This document shows positions 13,601 to 26,960 of a stretch of DNA of 64,000 nt, in pieces. The translations under genes and the position numbers were made by a program. The notes under the pieces are model-generated. The model was not told the DNA's origin and made no database searches. It saw only the letters and a list, made by a program, of their open reading frames with translations. Source of the DNA: Erythrocercus mccallii (taxonomy: Eukaryota > Chordata > Aves > Passeriformes > Dicruridae); assembly GCA_013397435.1 (NCBI GenBank), contig VZRG01002017.1:67407-131406 (forward strand), written 5' to 3'. Numbering within the stretch: the stretch's first letter is position 1; every line of letters begins with the position of its first letter.

Positions 13601-16600
13601 TTCAGAGAATAAACTTTCACACAAAATAAGTCAGCTAATTTATGTCACTTCAATCTTTTATTTGCGGAATGGGAGAGAGAATGTCAAAGTGCTGCTTGTT
13701 CTACAACCCAGCTGCTGTAAGCAAGACTACAGACATCTCTGGATGGACAATTAAGCATCAAAGTATTCACAGCTAGCAGGAGTATTGACTTAAACAATTT
13801 GCCTAAGTTAGGACAGATTTAGGAATTGTGTCCTGGTCTTCTTTGCCTTGCCCTGATTTATTTCTAATGTTGAGGTTTTGCAGCACAAAGGGGTGAGGGA
13901 GGATGACATTTCCAAGCCTCACATGAGAAGCATGGCACAATACAGATTCTATTCAAAATTATGTATACGGAGGGATAAATAAAGGTTTTCCAAGCTGGAT
14001 TTTTTTCAGTGCCAAATTTCAATAACCCTTTTAATTACATTATTGTACTTCTATTTTAGATAACAACAGCATATCTGGTACTTTATGTTAAGTCTGCGAA
14101 AGTAGGTGCAACCACTGGCTTTCTGGCACCTTGCATCTGTGTCTGAGAGAGTTCTAAAGCGTGGGTAACCATGCCAGCACACACCATTGTTTGTACCTGC
14201 TGCAACTCAATTGTTACAGCAGCAGTTGTAGCCATGTAGCAAGTAGAATACCCATTTTACTGTCTGTTTTATTACCAAGACAGATAAAATTTGTACAAGT
14301 AGTGCTCAGGGAACCAGCATATAGCAGTACATCTGAATTAAAAACAAGAGTATTATCTAGCTGAACTCATTAGCATTTACAGTAGTGGCTGAACAGATTT
14401 GTTTCCCCCATCCATTGTGTAGCTCCTGCAAAATAGCCATTTGTTCTGAACCTCTATAAGCAACTTACCAGAAGAAAACAGATTAAACAGTAGCACTGAC
14501 TGGATGAACAGCTCATGGCAAACAGTACTAACACCCCTACAGAACACACAAGAATAATGTAAGATTTATCTACAATGTACCTTCCAACAGTTAGCTCAGC
14601 AGATTTCATGCTTCACGGAAGACAACACTTCCCAGGCTCTGTAAAGAGAACACAGGAAAATGACTTTTCAGTCTGAGACCCTAAATGGGATTTTAGCATC
14701 CCTAACTCCCACCTCAGATGTCTATCTCCTATATATCTCAGTTTTAAACTTACCTTCTTCTTGAGCACCACAAACATATTTCCTCCAGGATCACAGAAAA
14801 GGCAGCTGTGTCCACTCCTTGCCTGAAGTGCTCCTCTCATTCTGCAAGGCATAGTCTTTCTATGTACACACACAGGACTCCTGCAGGTAGTGCCATAGCA
14901 CAAGGGTATCTTCACTTACAAATATATGCTGCATTTGGAAGCAGCACTTACAGTGCAAACTTTAGAATCTTCCCTGGATTCCCTCATGATCAGCATTCTA
15001 GCAAAAAGGGGGCTCATTTCTAGACCTAGAAATCTAGAGCCAAGGAAGGGAGCCAAACAAGCCAAACTATAATTAAGTATAAGTTATGGAGGCATTCAGG
15101 TGAGTCCAGAAACAGGTAAGAAGGATTTGACTGCTGATTAATACATTTCGCATAACTAGATACCGAATAATATTCTGTGTAAATATCATTGTGTCTTCAT
15201 GTGCCTCCCAGCTGCAATTCAGGCCAAAGTTCTGGCTTTCTAGACCACTTGGGGTAGTTTTCCTCAAGCTAGAATTCAAAACTGTTGCAAATAATGCATA
15301 GGGAAGGAAGGGTTTCTGCTTGTCAGTACACTTTAGAATTCTCTGCTTCTTGTTAAACAACATACAATATAGTGGGTAGTATTTGGAATTCTATGGGCAA
15401 CTTTTGAACAGAAATTTGCTTTAAAAAGGTATTCCTCATATTGGCTCTCAGTACTGCATCCTCACAAAACTTTTTATTTTTCAGTCCTAAGCCAGAAAAG
15501 CACTGCCACTACAATATCTTTAATGAAACATACCTTTTAGCTGTATTCCAATACTTTGTCATTGTGCTGTTCGGCACCTGAGAAAAATGGCCGCTCAGAA
15601 ATTTCATGCAATTTGCACACTTTTCCAGCAAAAGCCCTTCATTATGGAAGTCCTTGAGAAAACTGGCAGTTCCCAGTGACTGAAGTGATAGATCTGAAGC
15701 TTGTACCAACACACAACCATGCCAGCAAGCATTCAAGCAAACAATTCAGCAAATAAAGCTCAGTTCTGCATGAACTAATAGCAAAGTCAGATTCGGTTTC
15801 CAAAACTTGTTCCACATCCAAGCATGTGTCTGGCCCATTTACAGTCCCGTCTTCCAGTATGTTTCTTTGTAAATAAATAAATAATCATAGCAGGCTCCAG
15901 GATTGATCCCTACATCACATAAGGAATAAAAAGACACCCCAGTTTTGACTTGGCTTCTCCTTCTGCATGTGTGTGGAGGCACACAGCTCTGTCCTCACCA
16001 TCTCCTCTTTCCTGCTCTCCAGCTCTTTAGACCAATGAAACCATGTTACAGTATTAAAAGCAGGGCATTACACATGTAAAATCAAGTATATACATTACAT
16101 ATGTAAAATCAAGATATATAAAATCTTAGATAAGAACTAATGAGTTATGACAAAGATTACCCTCAAGTGAGAGCCCCATGCACAAAGTACTTTTAGGGGG
16201 AAAAAAAGCAGAGCTGCAATATAAACAGCCACTCCCTTTGCTCTAATGGACTAGAACACGTTGCTAAAAAACAAATATTTTCCCTCAATATTTAATTTAA
16301 TTTCCTTCTCATATATTAAAAATCTTGACTTGGCTGTCTGATGAGCTTCAGATGCTTGTCTTCTAGCTCCTCCTAAATGCATGTTTTTGCCTTGAGCTCT
16401 TGCAGAAAAACATACGAGGATTATGTATGTTGGATCCCTTCAGGAGCTCAGCACACTTTCAAGACTCTGCAGAATACACAAAATATATGCTGCTACAGAT
16501 ATTGGCATCAAGCCACTGGCCTAACACCACTGCTTAAGCACACTATCTTCCCCTCCTGAAAAGTCCAAAAAGAAATGCAGGGGATGTTAAAGAAAGCAGT

Positions 16601-18820
16601 TAATTCCTTGATGGAAAAAAATTTTCAAAAGTGCTGAGCAAAAATTAAGAGAGATCTCTATTTTTTCCCACTGAAAGATTTCCTTATCTTGTTTTTATTT
16701 CTCTTAGGCATTCTAAAATATCAAACTGAAAACTTAAAGGCCAGTACTGATGCTTTCATTTGTGATAAAAATCATTTAAGCATCTGCATGTATCTAAAAG
16801 AACAAAGCTATCACCACATGCTTCACACCTGGTGAGTATTAATAATGCTTTCCACAGACTGCTTTTTAGAAAACAATTTAGAACAATTTTAGAAAACAAT
16901 AAAGAAGAGTAAAGATTTAAATCTATTGTGGAAGGGAACAAATAGGATTCTTTAACCTTTAAAGAATCCAATCATCTGCTCAAGTACTTGAAGCTAAATA
17001 GTCCTGGCTATCAAACAACCCAATTAAAACCAACCAGCAAGAAAGTCAATAGATTGTACACCAAGCAAAAAAACCCCAAACACATCACTAAGAAATGCAC
17101 ATCTTGTGGAAACTGGGAACAAAACATGCAGAGGTCAATCACTTTAAGGTATTAAGTGCTAGGGTGTAGAAACTAGCTGTATAAGAACATGGCAGAGCAT
17201 TGAAGATTTGGACACCTGCATATCACAAAGTGAAGGTGGGGCTGGAACAGAGGGGAAAGGACCTGACTTTGAACACGAACAAGTCAGACTTGTTTGACAG
17301 ACAACTATATTTGAATGTCAGATTTATCTGACTTTTTTTAGTTTCTTCACACAAGTAAAAAATTGCACTTCCACATCTTCTGCCCTTACCATCTTTCCTG
17401 GTCCATTGCCAAGGCCAGTTGTTTGAAAGACAACAGGGAGAATAACAGTGGGATATGACTGGAGCTACAAACTTCATGATGGATGTTTCTGCATCTCTTC
17501 TAGTCATCTAATTGTAGGAGAGAAAAGGAAAGCCAGGTTTTTCAATGTGTTATGTTTTGAAACTTAGGAGGCCTTAGGTTCAAGTGTTTGTCAAAAGTTC
17601 TGCCTCCTCGCTGTGATGTTTCTTTCCTGCTAAAATATGATAAAAAATAAATAAATACACCTGGCTGATAGCAAACAGTAAACAACCAACCTGTGCAAGA
17701 ACTGCCTGCAATCTTAAGAGACAAAGCATTGTAATGGAGATGAAGATCATATCAGAATTTGGCCTTACTTCTCTCCCCTGCTAAATGCAAAAAGATATCA
17801 TGTCAAATCCTTACCAAGTTACTAATTAATTCACCTAGGTATGAGTCTCTTAACAAGCAATATTTCCTCTTTAGACATTCATTTCTTTAAAACTGGCTAT
17901 TTAATTCACTGAAAAAGCTAATAAAGTATTGGATTATATCATCAGTGCCAGATGTAGTCCAATTCACAAAATCTCTTGGAACAAATCAAATCCCCTTTTT
18001 ATTGCCCATCTGATTCATGCTGATCTCAAGGGTTCATGTTTCCATTCATGTTTTCATTCTGAATTTAACATAACAGCACTGTGCTTGCTGGTACATAAAT
18101 TAACAGGACATTTAGGATCTCCAGTGAAATCCCAAATTATGCAGTGCTGCAGCAGGTAAAATTTTTAACAACTGAACACTGAACATTTGTGAAGCAGCTA
18201 CAAGAGCAATTCCCTGGAAGGAGGAATTTGAACTTCCACCTTCATATAGCTGTGGCCTCCCAGTTGAAGCCATGTTCAGGTTTTGGAGAAAGACTGATCA
18301 AAGAGAACTCCCCTCCCCTCTCCCTGCAGAACTTGCCCTCTGCACAGCTGACGTGCCTTTGGTAGCATCTCACAGTGATTTACAGCCATGCTGTAGGAGG
18401 AAAGAGTCAGTCAAACCTGAGCTGCAGCTCAGCACAATTGCTTGAAGCTGAATAAACTGGTGCATTCATGCCAAAAAGAGAACAAAATCTCTTTGCAGGC
18501 AAAACCACAATGCTTAGACAGAAACACAAATATAAACAGACTTTGAAGATCCTCCTCCAACCAGAGTGAAGCATTCACTGTGGAAGTGTTATTGCCTGTA
18601 AGTAGAATTATTTTCACTTTTCTGAGCCACATAGGGAACATTTCTCAATATTACTTTTTAAATAAGTAGTTTACAATGAACATCTGGCTGTCATTCAGAA
18701 AGCAAAAGGCCTTTTGAAAGTTCACCAGGAGAACTGAAGAAAACACCAGCAAAACTTGTGTCAAAGTCTGTTTGAGAAAAACTCATCTCTTGGGTAATGA
18801 TTTCATGTTATTCCCCTCTT
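10660..18820. other. Non-genic AT-rich DNA
   Basis: About 8 kb without a supportable gene, RNA gene or recognisable transposon. Small open frames are all about 100 codons or less and lack known motifs. A tract of AATAAA-like sequence running into poly(A) lies at about 12226-12241, without an identifiable retrocopy next to it. The stretch from about 12.85 to 13.05 kb has the mixed-composition look of a noncoding regulatory segment, but this is only an impression. A small tandem duplication at 16066-16113 is listed separately. Confidence 0.65.
16066..16113 (+). repeat. Two-copy tandem duplication, 27-bp period
   Basis: A 21-bp segment (beginning CATTACACATG at 16066 and CATTACATATG at 16093) occurs twice with one C/T difference. 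The 27-bp period includes a short AT-rich spacer. It is probably a local replication-slippage duplication. Confidence 0.8.
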
Positions 18821-19445
18821 TAACTGTCCCCTGCACCTTCTGGTCCAGGCTTGGAGCTCCCAACCCCCCTCAATGGCAGCCCCTTGCAGTCAGCCCCAGT
18901 GCCCTGCAAGAGAGCAGCCCAACGCTTTGACCTCGGCGCGCTTCCTCGCACGTGCCCCTAGCACTAGCAGAGGAGCAGCACGACCATTGCTGGTAGGGAA
19001 ATGAGTAAAGGAATAAAGCCCTGCCACCAACTGGGCAGGAAAAAGCAATTCCTGGTTTGGGGACAGGAATTTGGGAGGGAAATGACCATTCTAGAGCATT
19101 GCCAGCTAGCTCCAGCCCTGCTGTGCTCTCTTGACGTCGCAGGCTCTGAATCCCTAGTGCAGAACACAGAGCTTCTGATAGAGTTTCAGGTGTCCCCATT
19201 TCACAAACAGCTCTGCTCCCTGTGAACAGGCCATGTGCACCCTCAAGCACACTGCCACACAGAGATACTGGCCCAGCTGCCAGAAACATTACAGCTGCAT
19301 TAACGTGGGTTGGACCAGCTCATTAGCCCTGACAACTGCAACCATCAGCCTTGCCTCAGAGGAGGAGTGGTGTGGGCAAGCACTGCTCTGTCAGAGTATA
19401 ACCATCCTGCTCTGGTCCCAGCTAGTGCTGGTCTAGCTCTGTACT
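18821..19445. other. GC-rich patch without recognised gene
   Basis: Roughly 600 bp that is clearly richer in G+C than its surroundings, with a small CpG cluster at about 18930-18956. A 139-codon minus-strand open frame spans 18870-19289 and two others overlap it on both strands. None has a recognisable domain, and openness in several frames points to composition rather than coding. It could be an unannotated exon, an old degraded mobile element or a small regulatory island. I cannot decide between these from the sequence. Confidence 0.45.
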
Positions 19446-19867
19446 GTAGCTGCAGACCCTTGGTAAGAAGATGAAGAATAATTTTTAAAAGGTGCAATAA
19501 GCTGCCCCACACTCATTCACCACCCTTAGCAAAAAGAGTCTGTACCTAACCTAAAAAATACTGGGGATTTTCAGACATGTGAATAAGTAGTTTTGAAAAA
19601 TGTTAAGAGTTCTTCTTTTTAATTCAGGGGGAAATTCAGAAAATGCTGAGAGTCCATGTCATTTTTTTAAAAATAGAATTTAAAAGTAAAGAATGTTTGG
19701 GAAATGGAAATTCTCATTCAAAATATTACTCTAGGGAAGCCCTCCTGTTGGTTGCACTCAAGGACTACCATTTGATAGTTCTTCCTGGCAAGATAAAGCA
19801 GCATTCTAGCTGCTTCTATTACCTACAGCAGCTCAAGAAGACAGAGTCGGTTGCTCCACAGAGCTGC

Positions 19868-20125
19868 ACAGCAACAGACTTGAGGCAAAGGTCACAAGCT
19901 GCAACAAGAGAAATACCAGTGGGGTATAAGGGTGGAAAGAACACCAATAGAAGTAGTAACACTTTGAAAAAGGCTGCCAGGTGAGGCTGTGGGATCTCCC
20001 TCTGTATAGATGCTCATGCTTGATCAGTGCAGGCTGAGCAATCTGAGCTACTCATGATTTTAGCCCTGCTTTGAGCAGTGTGTCAGACTTAAATGACCTC
20101 TGCAAGTTCCCTCCAGCTTACTTGG
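19868..20125 (+). mobile_element. Diverged CR1 LINE 3' end
   Basis: This is an old, 5'-truncated chicken-repeat-1 retrotransposon tail in plus orientation. Recognisable landmarks in order are a segment like the CR1 'acaagaggcaatgg-cacaaactg' stretch at about 19876-19907, GGCTGCC followed by GAGGCTGTGGGATCTCC at about 19973-19998, CCCTGCTTTGAGCAG at about 20065-20079, and the terminal stretch resembling 'gacctccagaggtcccttccaac' at about 20094-20117. These follow the order found in CR1 ORF2 C-terminal and 3'-UTR sequence. Several substitutions and small indels separate it from the family consensus, and in-frame stops break the former coding part. The identification rests on remembered CR1 consensus, not on an alignment. 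The left boundary is approximate. Confidence 0.75.
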
Positions 20126-23100
20126 TGGCTAAAATACAGCCCATTATAACAATTTCAATGCTGTCAGCTGTACTTTATTCCTCAAATTATTCTGGTCAGC
20201 TTTTCCTTTATATTAACTAAAATACCTTATCGCTTCCGTACAGCAAGTGTCTCCTGGTGGCTGAAATTAAGAAAGCAGATGTTTTCTCCAAATGGATTAT
20301 GTAAACTATAAAACTGAAATGACATGAACAATTTCCAGTACACTCATAGAACTTCAAACAAAAGTTCTCCAAAAACATTTCAATCAATTTCCAACCTTCC
20401 AGGAAATTTCTGAAATATTGCTTTTACCTAGCATGACAAATTCCAAAATGCCAATGTTTTCCAAATTTAAACACCTCCAATTTCAGTTACCATTATGTAA
20501 TTAAAAACTATGACAAAACATGTGAAGGACTGGTAAATGCAAAATACATATAAGAATTCAACAGGTTCAGAAAACGTCTTTCAAATTATTAGAATGTTTT
20601 CATTATGGCTAGTGGCATATAATCATATATCACTCTGCAGCAGTTCAGATAAATAAAAAGCCTTGCTTTTACAGCATTATTTTTCTGAAAGAATAATTTT
20701 AAAATCAGTCCTTACTATATGATTTCAATAAAAATAGAAATGGAGCAGACATCTTCAGTGTAGCTGCAACCTGTATCATTAGGGAAGGGTAGGAACCTCA
20801 GCTTGGTCTTTGCTTGATTGCTTTCAGGGAGGACTCACCTCTAGAAGAGGCTGTAAGCTCCAGAGACTGTTTGTAAGAGCAATCACAGTTGAATAGGGGT
20901 AGGTATAAAACCAATACCTTTTGGGGGGAGCAGAGGAAAGAACAGAAAACATAGCTGATCATTCAGAAAATGTGTCCTGAAATTGCCTTTTTGTTTAAAT
21001 CAAAGCCACATTCTTGAATCTTAATACAAGGGAAGCATCTGTTATATAATTAAATGTTTCAGCAATATCTGGACTTTCATCTCCAGAATCAAAGGCAACA
21101 AGCTTTTTCACTACAAATCTATTAATTATATTAAGGCTCAGTAAAGACTTGGGAAACAAAAAAAAAAAGCCTCTATGCTCAAAAATTCCCAAGAGAATTA
21201 TTCTCTAGACCTTTACTGACACTTGTTGCTAGAATCAACCTGCAACTTCCCAGTGAAAGGGGGTTTCACTGCAAAGTGCTGAATCATTGCAACAGCAACA
21301 AAAGCCATTCTGAAACCTGGCAGAACATAAAAGGCTGCAGCCCACCACCTGCCAGGCTGCAGCAGTGCCCAGCCACAAGGACACTGCTCTCCTCCATTTG
21401 ACATTTGTTCCAGCTGACTCTGGCCACACTAGGGGTTTAGGAAGCCCTAAGAGCTTCAAGTGAGTCTGACATCTCTTCCTCCTAATCATACTTTCTGTCC
21501 CCATATTTGGCTACATAGGATTAAAAAGCAATTAAAATGGTGTAGTAAAAGTACCTTGCCATTCTCTTATTCCAAGTATTGATGGATCTGAGGAGCTGGC
21601 AACAGGCTTGGGAGGCTACTGTTTGCCATCACCACACTTCACAGAAGGGGCTAAAATATGAAACTCTCAGGGGAGAGAAATTGGCAGTGACTGAACACAC
21701 TCTGCCTTACCACTTGGTCTTGTCCAACAATCAGGGAACAGATATTTCTTGAATGTACCACTGAAATTAGACACACTTATTCCATAATGCCTATGTCAGT
21801 GCCATGCTAGATGCTGTAGAACTATCACAACAATCAACAGCACTTTTTGTTCAAGGAAATCAGAAACTGGGAGAAGCACATTGTACTGACATCGAGAAGC
21901 AGAGGGCCATAATCCTGATTTATGGGGAATATCCCTTGCTAATCTCTGTTAGAAATGATCTGTGTGAGAAGACAAGATAAGTGTGCTTTTCCTTACTTGG
22001 CTGCAACAGCATGGGAAAAGTGTTCCAAAGAATACCCTGGGCTGTACTATAGCTGCTGGAGGCAGAAAACGAATGCTTGTCTTTTTAATTCAAATTCTCC
22101 ATGGATTTAGATCAAGAAGCCCCACTGAACCCTGCAGACCACATCACTGCCCAGTGGAAGACCATGGATTTTCCACTGATTGCATCAGTAGGTGCAAATT
22201 TTGCCTATTCCTGCAAAAGTCTCCATACTTTTTGAAGTTCCTGTAGTGCTGACCTCCTGAGCCAGTTCCACAGAGTGCAATTCAGCACAGACTACAATGC
22301 CAAAGGTAGAAGTCAGAAGTAAGGAAAAAAACAGGAGGAAAAATTACTGAGCATGCCTTAAAATACACTGTAATTATATTTAGATATTGCAAAGATCTCT
22401 TATATTTTTGTTTGAAATTTAATCATAGAGGTAATCAAATCTGCTGCAGCATGCTTTCTTCATTTCCCTTTCCTTGACCCTTTAGAACTTTCTTTGGCCC
22501 ACTGGGAGCCACTTTCCTGGAGCTGCCTTGCAAGCACCTGCTTTGCTGCAGTTCAGCCAAAAACCTCACCCTTGGAAAAAAAAGGAGGAGAGCTGTCAAA
22601 GATAAAGCTACATTTAATTGTAAATATTGTTTGCAGTTGCTCCTGCAAAGCTAAAAAACAATACTGTTCTGACAGTGGATACAAAATATAATGTAAATGT
22701 ATCCCTTTTTATAGCTGGTTCAGAATTCCTGATAATACTGAGATCTAAATGAAAGAAAAGAGAGAAACTTACAATATCTACTCATAAGTACAGGGGCTGG
22801 CAAAATGCCATCATACATTTTTAAAGCAGGAGAAGTCAGTAACTCCTAAAAAAGCAAGGAGTCAACGTAACACCTCAGAAAACAAGGAGGTGACTGTTTG
22901 TGAGAGAATGCCAAGTTAGCACACTTGTCCCGAAAAACTCCCCCTGCCCTGCTAAAAACAGTTTCACTCCAGGGTGAACGTGCCATCTTCTCATACAAGA
23001 ACACAAAGAGCACAGCAAAGCAAAATAAGAATGCACATTACTTTTAGTCCATGAGAACAAATGTTAAAAGGCAAGCATTGTGCCAAAAATCCCTCTTACT

Positions 23101-26100
23101 GTCACGTAAAGACTTACTGAACAAAGACTGTTTGTCTCCATTAAACTTTTTTTCCTATACCTCGTACTTGGCATGTCAAAAGTTCTTTGGCAGAAAAAAA
23201 AAACAAAGCAAAATCATTCAAAGCTTTGGGTTTTTTCAGCTTCCTTTTCATCTTTAGAATGTTGAAAACTCAGGTACTATCTTTGCATACACCACTATTC
23301 ATCTTTAATTTAATAAATGATCTCTTCAATGTATTAATGGCTAGCAGTGCATATAAATTAGCATTTATAAAAATCAATTACATTGTCTCATAAGACAGAG
23401 GAGAAGCCAAGGCCTTCATCACTGGATCATTTGTATTTATCTGTTAATTATAAACCTTAATTGTCTCTTCTTATCAGATTCATTTGCATAAATTGCATAA
23501 GTTTAACATTTAACAGGTTTTAATACCAGAATACAATTATTCTTTACACATTCTTTGTTGAAATATTCATTATTAATTATAGCATTAAAATTAGAAGTTC
23601 TGATAATTGACCTTGGCTTCTCCTTGGCTCATCATCATCTGTCCATTGAGGTCATTTATCTCATGATTATGCATGCTTTGTGGCTCCTTATTACTGATGT
23701 ACTCAGTTTTAATTGTACTTTATAGCCTGCCACATTTCTCTGAATTTTGACTTAAAGCAGAATACTATGCACAGTTCCACAAAAGTGGACTTTTTATAGT
23801 GTATTCATCCCCTTAGCATAGCTACATATAATGACATAGTGGCTGAAAGGACTTTTGCTATAGCTGAACTATTAGGTGCAACTATTTTTATCCCATGAGA
23901 AAATCTTCTTTTTAATGACTTATGAAGTAAGAGAGACATTTAAGCTCCTAGGTAGTCTTGGAACAAAAAAAAAAAATTAGCCAGGTATTACATTTGACAG
24001 GTCATCTAATAGGCTCTTGTTGTTCCTAAGTAACTAGGCATTTCTAGCTGTCATTTTCCCTTTAAATGCTGTTGAGGTTTAAACCCAGGAAATAATGAAA
24101 TAAGAGAAAATATGACCAAGACCGAATGTTGACAGAGATATTCACCTGAATTTGGCTGACTTGAATGTAAGGATTCGTGAAAAAATCATGCACAGAGGTA
24201 AAAACAAGTGGGTTTTCTCATATGTCAGATCATCCACTAACTTTCACATACAAGGATTTATTGTGCAGGAGTTTCTTTCCAGTCAAAATTATTCATGCTA
24301 TTCAGTTAACTAAATATTTTAGATAACTTCAGATATACATCAAAGGAGAGAGACTAATACTTAAAAAATATTAAACTAGGCTTTTTTATATTGCCTACAG
24401 TTGTTATTATTAAAATGCTAGAGGTGCCTCAGGTCAATGGCTTATAGCATATTCTTCTTAAGGGAGTTTGGTAAGGAAACACTTAGTCCAGCCTACTTGA
24501 AATTTTCAGTATCTCCTTTGACTTACCTGTGCTCTGAATTCAAAGATTCAAACCTACTGCACTCTTGTCTGAAAAGCATGACTGATGTATTTCCAGCCAG
24601 TTGCTGGCACCAGGGTTTCCCAAGTTCAGTTTTCAAATTCAAGTAAAACCTGAGAGTTACTTTGTGCAAATCACCTTTTTGCACCAAGGATTTTCTTCTG
24701 CTGGGACTTCCAATGCAAAAGTGTGTGTGTGAATCAACAGAAAACAAAAAAATCAGTAGTGGATGTTAGTGTCATTACAACTGATTTGGTGTATCTTCAT
24801 CATGACTTACCTGTCCAAGAGCACACAGATTATGACTCCTACTGATGGAGAGCCTAAGGAGAACTGGTCAGGTTACTATCAGGTAACTTCGAAGTAGAAG
24901 TAACAGGAAATTGTCAATGCTTCCTGACAGCATGTCACAGGTGACTAACTGAAGGGACTGCACGAATCAATTGTTATCCAGTTCAGTCCATCATCTTTGT
25001 AATAACTTGAGGCTGCTACTTGATCCCTCAAAGGAGACTAATACTTGGCACTAATTTGGAGAGCATTGTCATTTTTTTTCCTGCTTGAAGGTCAGCTATA
25101 ATTATCTATTTCATCTCAAAGCCAAGTTGCTAGAAAATTCTTCACTTGATCAACACCTAGACGCTCGATTAACTAGGTGGATATCTTTTACACAAATATA
25201 TTAACCACCTTGATTTACATTTAAAGGAAGGATGGCAATACCTTGAACATGTTATTCTTTAATCCCCTCATCTTGTGAGAAGAGCCTGAAGCAAAGAGTA
25301 GTCCCCTCTGTTGCCTAAGACATTTTGCAGAAATTCTGCAGGAGAGGGGGCCCTGTGTATGGTGACCAGAAACACTGCAGGGAAGCAGTGCCTTGCATGT
25401 GTGCTGGACCCTCTCCAGCCAGGGACTGCAGCTGGGCTCCTGCCCAGGAAAACTTGAGATTTCCTGTTTCCCCACCACTCACGTCCCCTGGCCCAGCTCT
25501 CCCCAGGAGCATGACAGCAGCATTTCCTTATGTCAAAGTGGGAACAAATACACAGATACCTGCACCTTGAGCATCTGTTGCGCCACAGAAGAGTTAAAAC
25601 CCTTAACAATAGTTCTGCCCATATTAACAGCTATAAACTACACCCTTTATTGTGCAGTGGGGAACATAAGGATGTCACAGAACTACAGACTGTCAGAGGT
25701 TATTTCGCAGGCAGTTTTGTTACTCTCACCCTCTGTTTAGTTTCCCTCTGAGGAAACGGATCTAACCGCAAGACGATTGTATTCCAGGCAGATCCATTAC
25801 CACTGCCCAGGAGTGCCAAGTATGTGGCAATTCACCATTGTAACATCCACATACTATGGAATTATGGTCAGCCTAGTGGCTGCTGATCTACAGCAGATCT
25901 AATCCTACCTCAAATCACACACTGCAAGATGACAGCCACTCTCCTCAGCCCCAGGCAACATGAGTGGTTTCAAGTAATCAAGTGTGATATTTCTAGGCTT
26001 TTCTATACAAAGTTCACCTAGCAGAAAATGTTTATATGGAGTTTTTTGTTTTGGGTTTTTGGGGTTTTTTTGTGATTCTGTGTAGTGGCTGGTCAGAAAT

Positions 26101-26560
26101 GATGCAGTTAGTGGTAACAAAATGAAGGTAGGCTAACAGAACAACCCAAGTGCTACATTCTGTTCACGTTCTCTGTGATTTCATGAGCCCTCTGTCAAAG
26201 CTGTCACACAGAATTCTTTTTTTCGAATACAGATTTTTCCTTCTATCTACAAAGAAACTCATTCAGCAGGCTTTTCAGCTGCTGGGTTCAATGTCTGTAA
26301 TTTCATTTTTAAAAATGAAAGGGAGAATCAGACACTGGAATGTTTGGCTCTTTTTGTACTCAGATCAGTCAAATCTAGGTTGCCCAGACTGTCTTCTCTG
26401 GGTATGGAATGAAGGTCCAGCCTCTTCCCCTCTGCAAAATATCCCCCCTTTAAGTCTGCTGTCCAAGTCCCTCTGCTGCCATTGTGCCACATGTGCCAAG
26501 GAGCTGCAAATGTACCTCACTTCTACTGAGCTATTTATCTCTCTGTATATATTTCTAGTC
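20126..26560. other. Non-genic DNA with a conserved-element-like segment
   Basis: No gene is recognised. The interval at about 23400-23760 is AT-rich with homeodomain-type TTAATTA cores and a perfect POU octamer at 23482-23489, and is described under findings. The region 25.22-25.75 kb is GC-richer, with overlapping open frames in both orientations that look compositional. A 20-bp perfect palindrome at 26301-26320 is listed separately. The 145-codon plus-strand frame at 26150-26587 has no recognised motif and runs into the CR1 element. Confidence 0.65.
26301..26320. repeat. Perfect 20-bp palindrome
   Basis: The sequence TTTCATTTTTAAAAATGAAA equals its own reverse complement over all 20 bases. 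It has no loop, so it could form a cruciform or bind a dimeric factor. Its AT-rich content makes chance more likely than for a mixed palindrome. Confidence 0.95.
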
Positions 26561-26960
26561 CTTGTGAGGCATATAAGGAGCAGATGAGGGACGTAGGGTT
26601 GTTTAGCCTGGAGAAAAGGAGGCTCAGAGGTGACCTTATCACTCTCCGCAAGTACCTGAAAGGAGGGTGTAGCCCAAGCCAGGTGGGGCTTGGGCTCTTC
26701 TCCCAGGCAACCAGTGACAAGAGGAAAACGGCCTCCTGCAGGAGGTTCAGGCTGGTCATCAGGAAGAATTTCTTTACTGAAGGGATGGACAGGCATTGGA
26801 ACGGGCTGCCTAGGGAAGCAGTGGAGTCACCATCCCTGCAAGGGTTCAAGAAATGACTGGATGTGGCACTTAGTGCTATGGTTATTTGGTCTGGTGGTGT
26901 TTGGTCAAAGGTTGGTCTCTCATCTTGAAGGTCTTTTCCAATGGCAGTGGTTCTGTGGAC
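26561..26960 (+). mobile_element. CR1 LINE 3' end with open ORF2 tail
   Basis: A 5'-truncated chicken-repeat-1 retrotransposon in plus orientation, about 400 bp long. The reading frame from 26584 to 26856 encodes the C-terminal tail of the CR1 ORF2 (endonuclease/reverse transcriptase) protein, with hallmark blocks FSLEKRRLRGDLITL, YLKGGC, GLFSQATSDK, FRLVIRKNFFTEG and HWNGLPREAVESPSLQGFK. It ends at a TGA just after GFKK. The following 3' part has the family landmarks GGTTGG at about 26910 and GGTCTTTTCCAA at about 26930-26941. The typical terminal short repeats (ATTCTATG-like) are eroded, so the right end is approximate. It is non-autonomous because nearly all of ORF2 is missing. The open tail frame suggests it is younger than the CR1 piece at 19.9 kb. 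Confidence 0.93.

Noticed and set aside
18870..19289. 139-codon minus-strand frame as a protein-coding gene
   Set aside because: Other frames on both strands are open over the same GC-rich patch, and no domain or exon signals were recognised.
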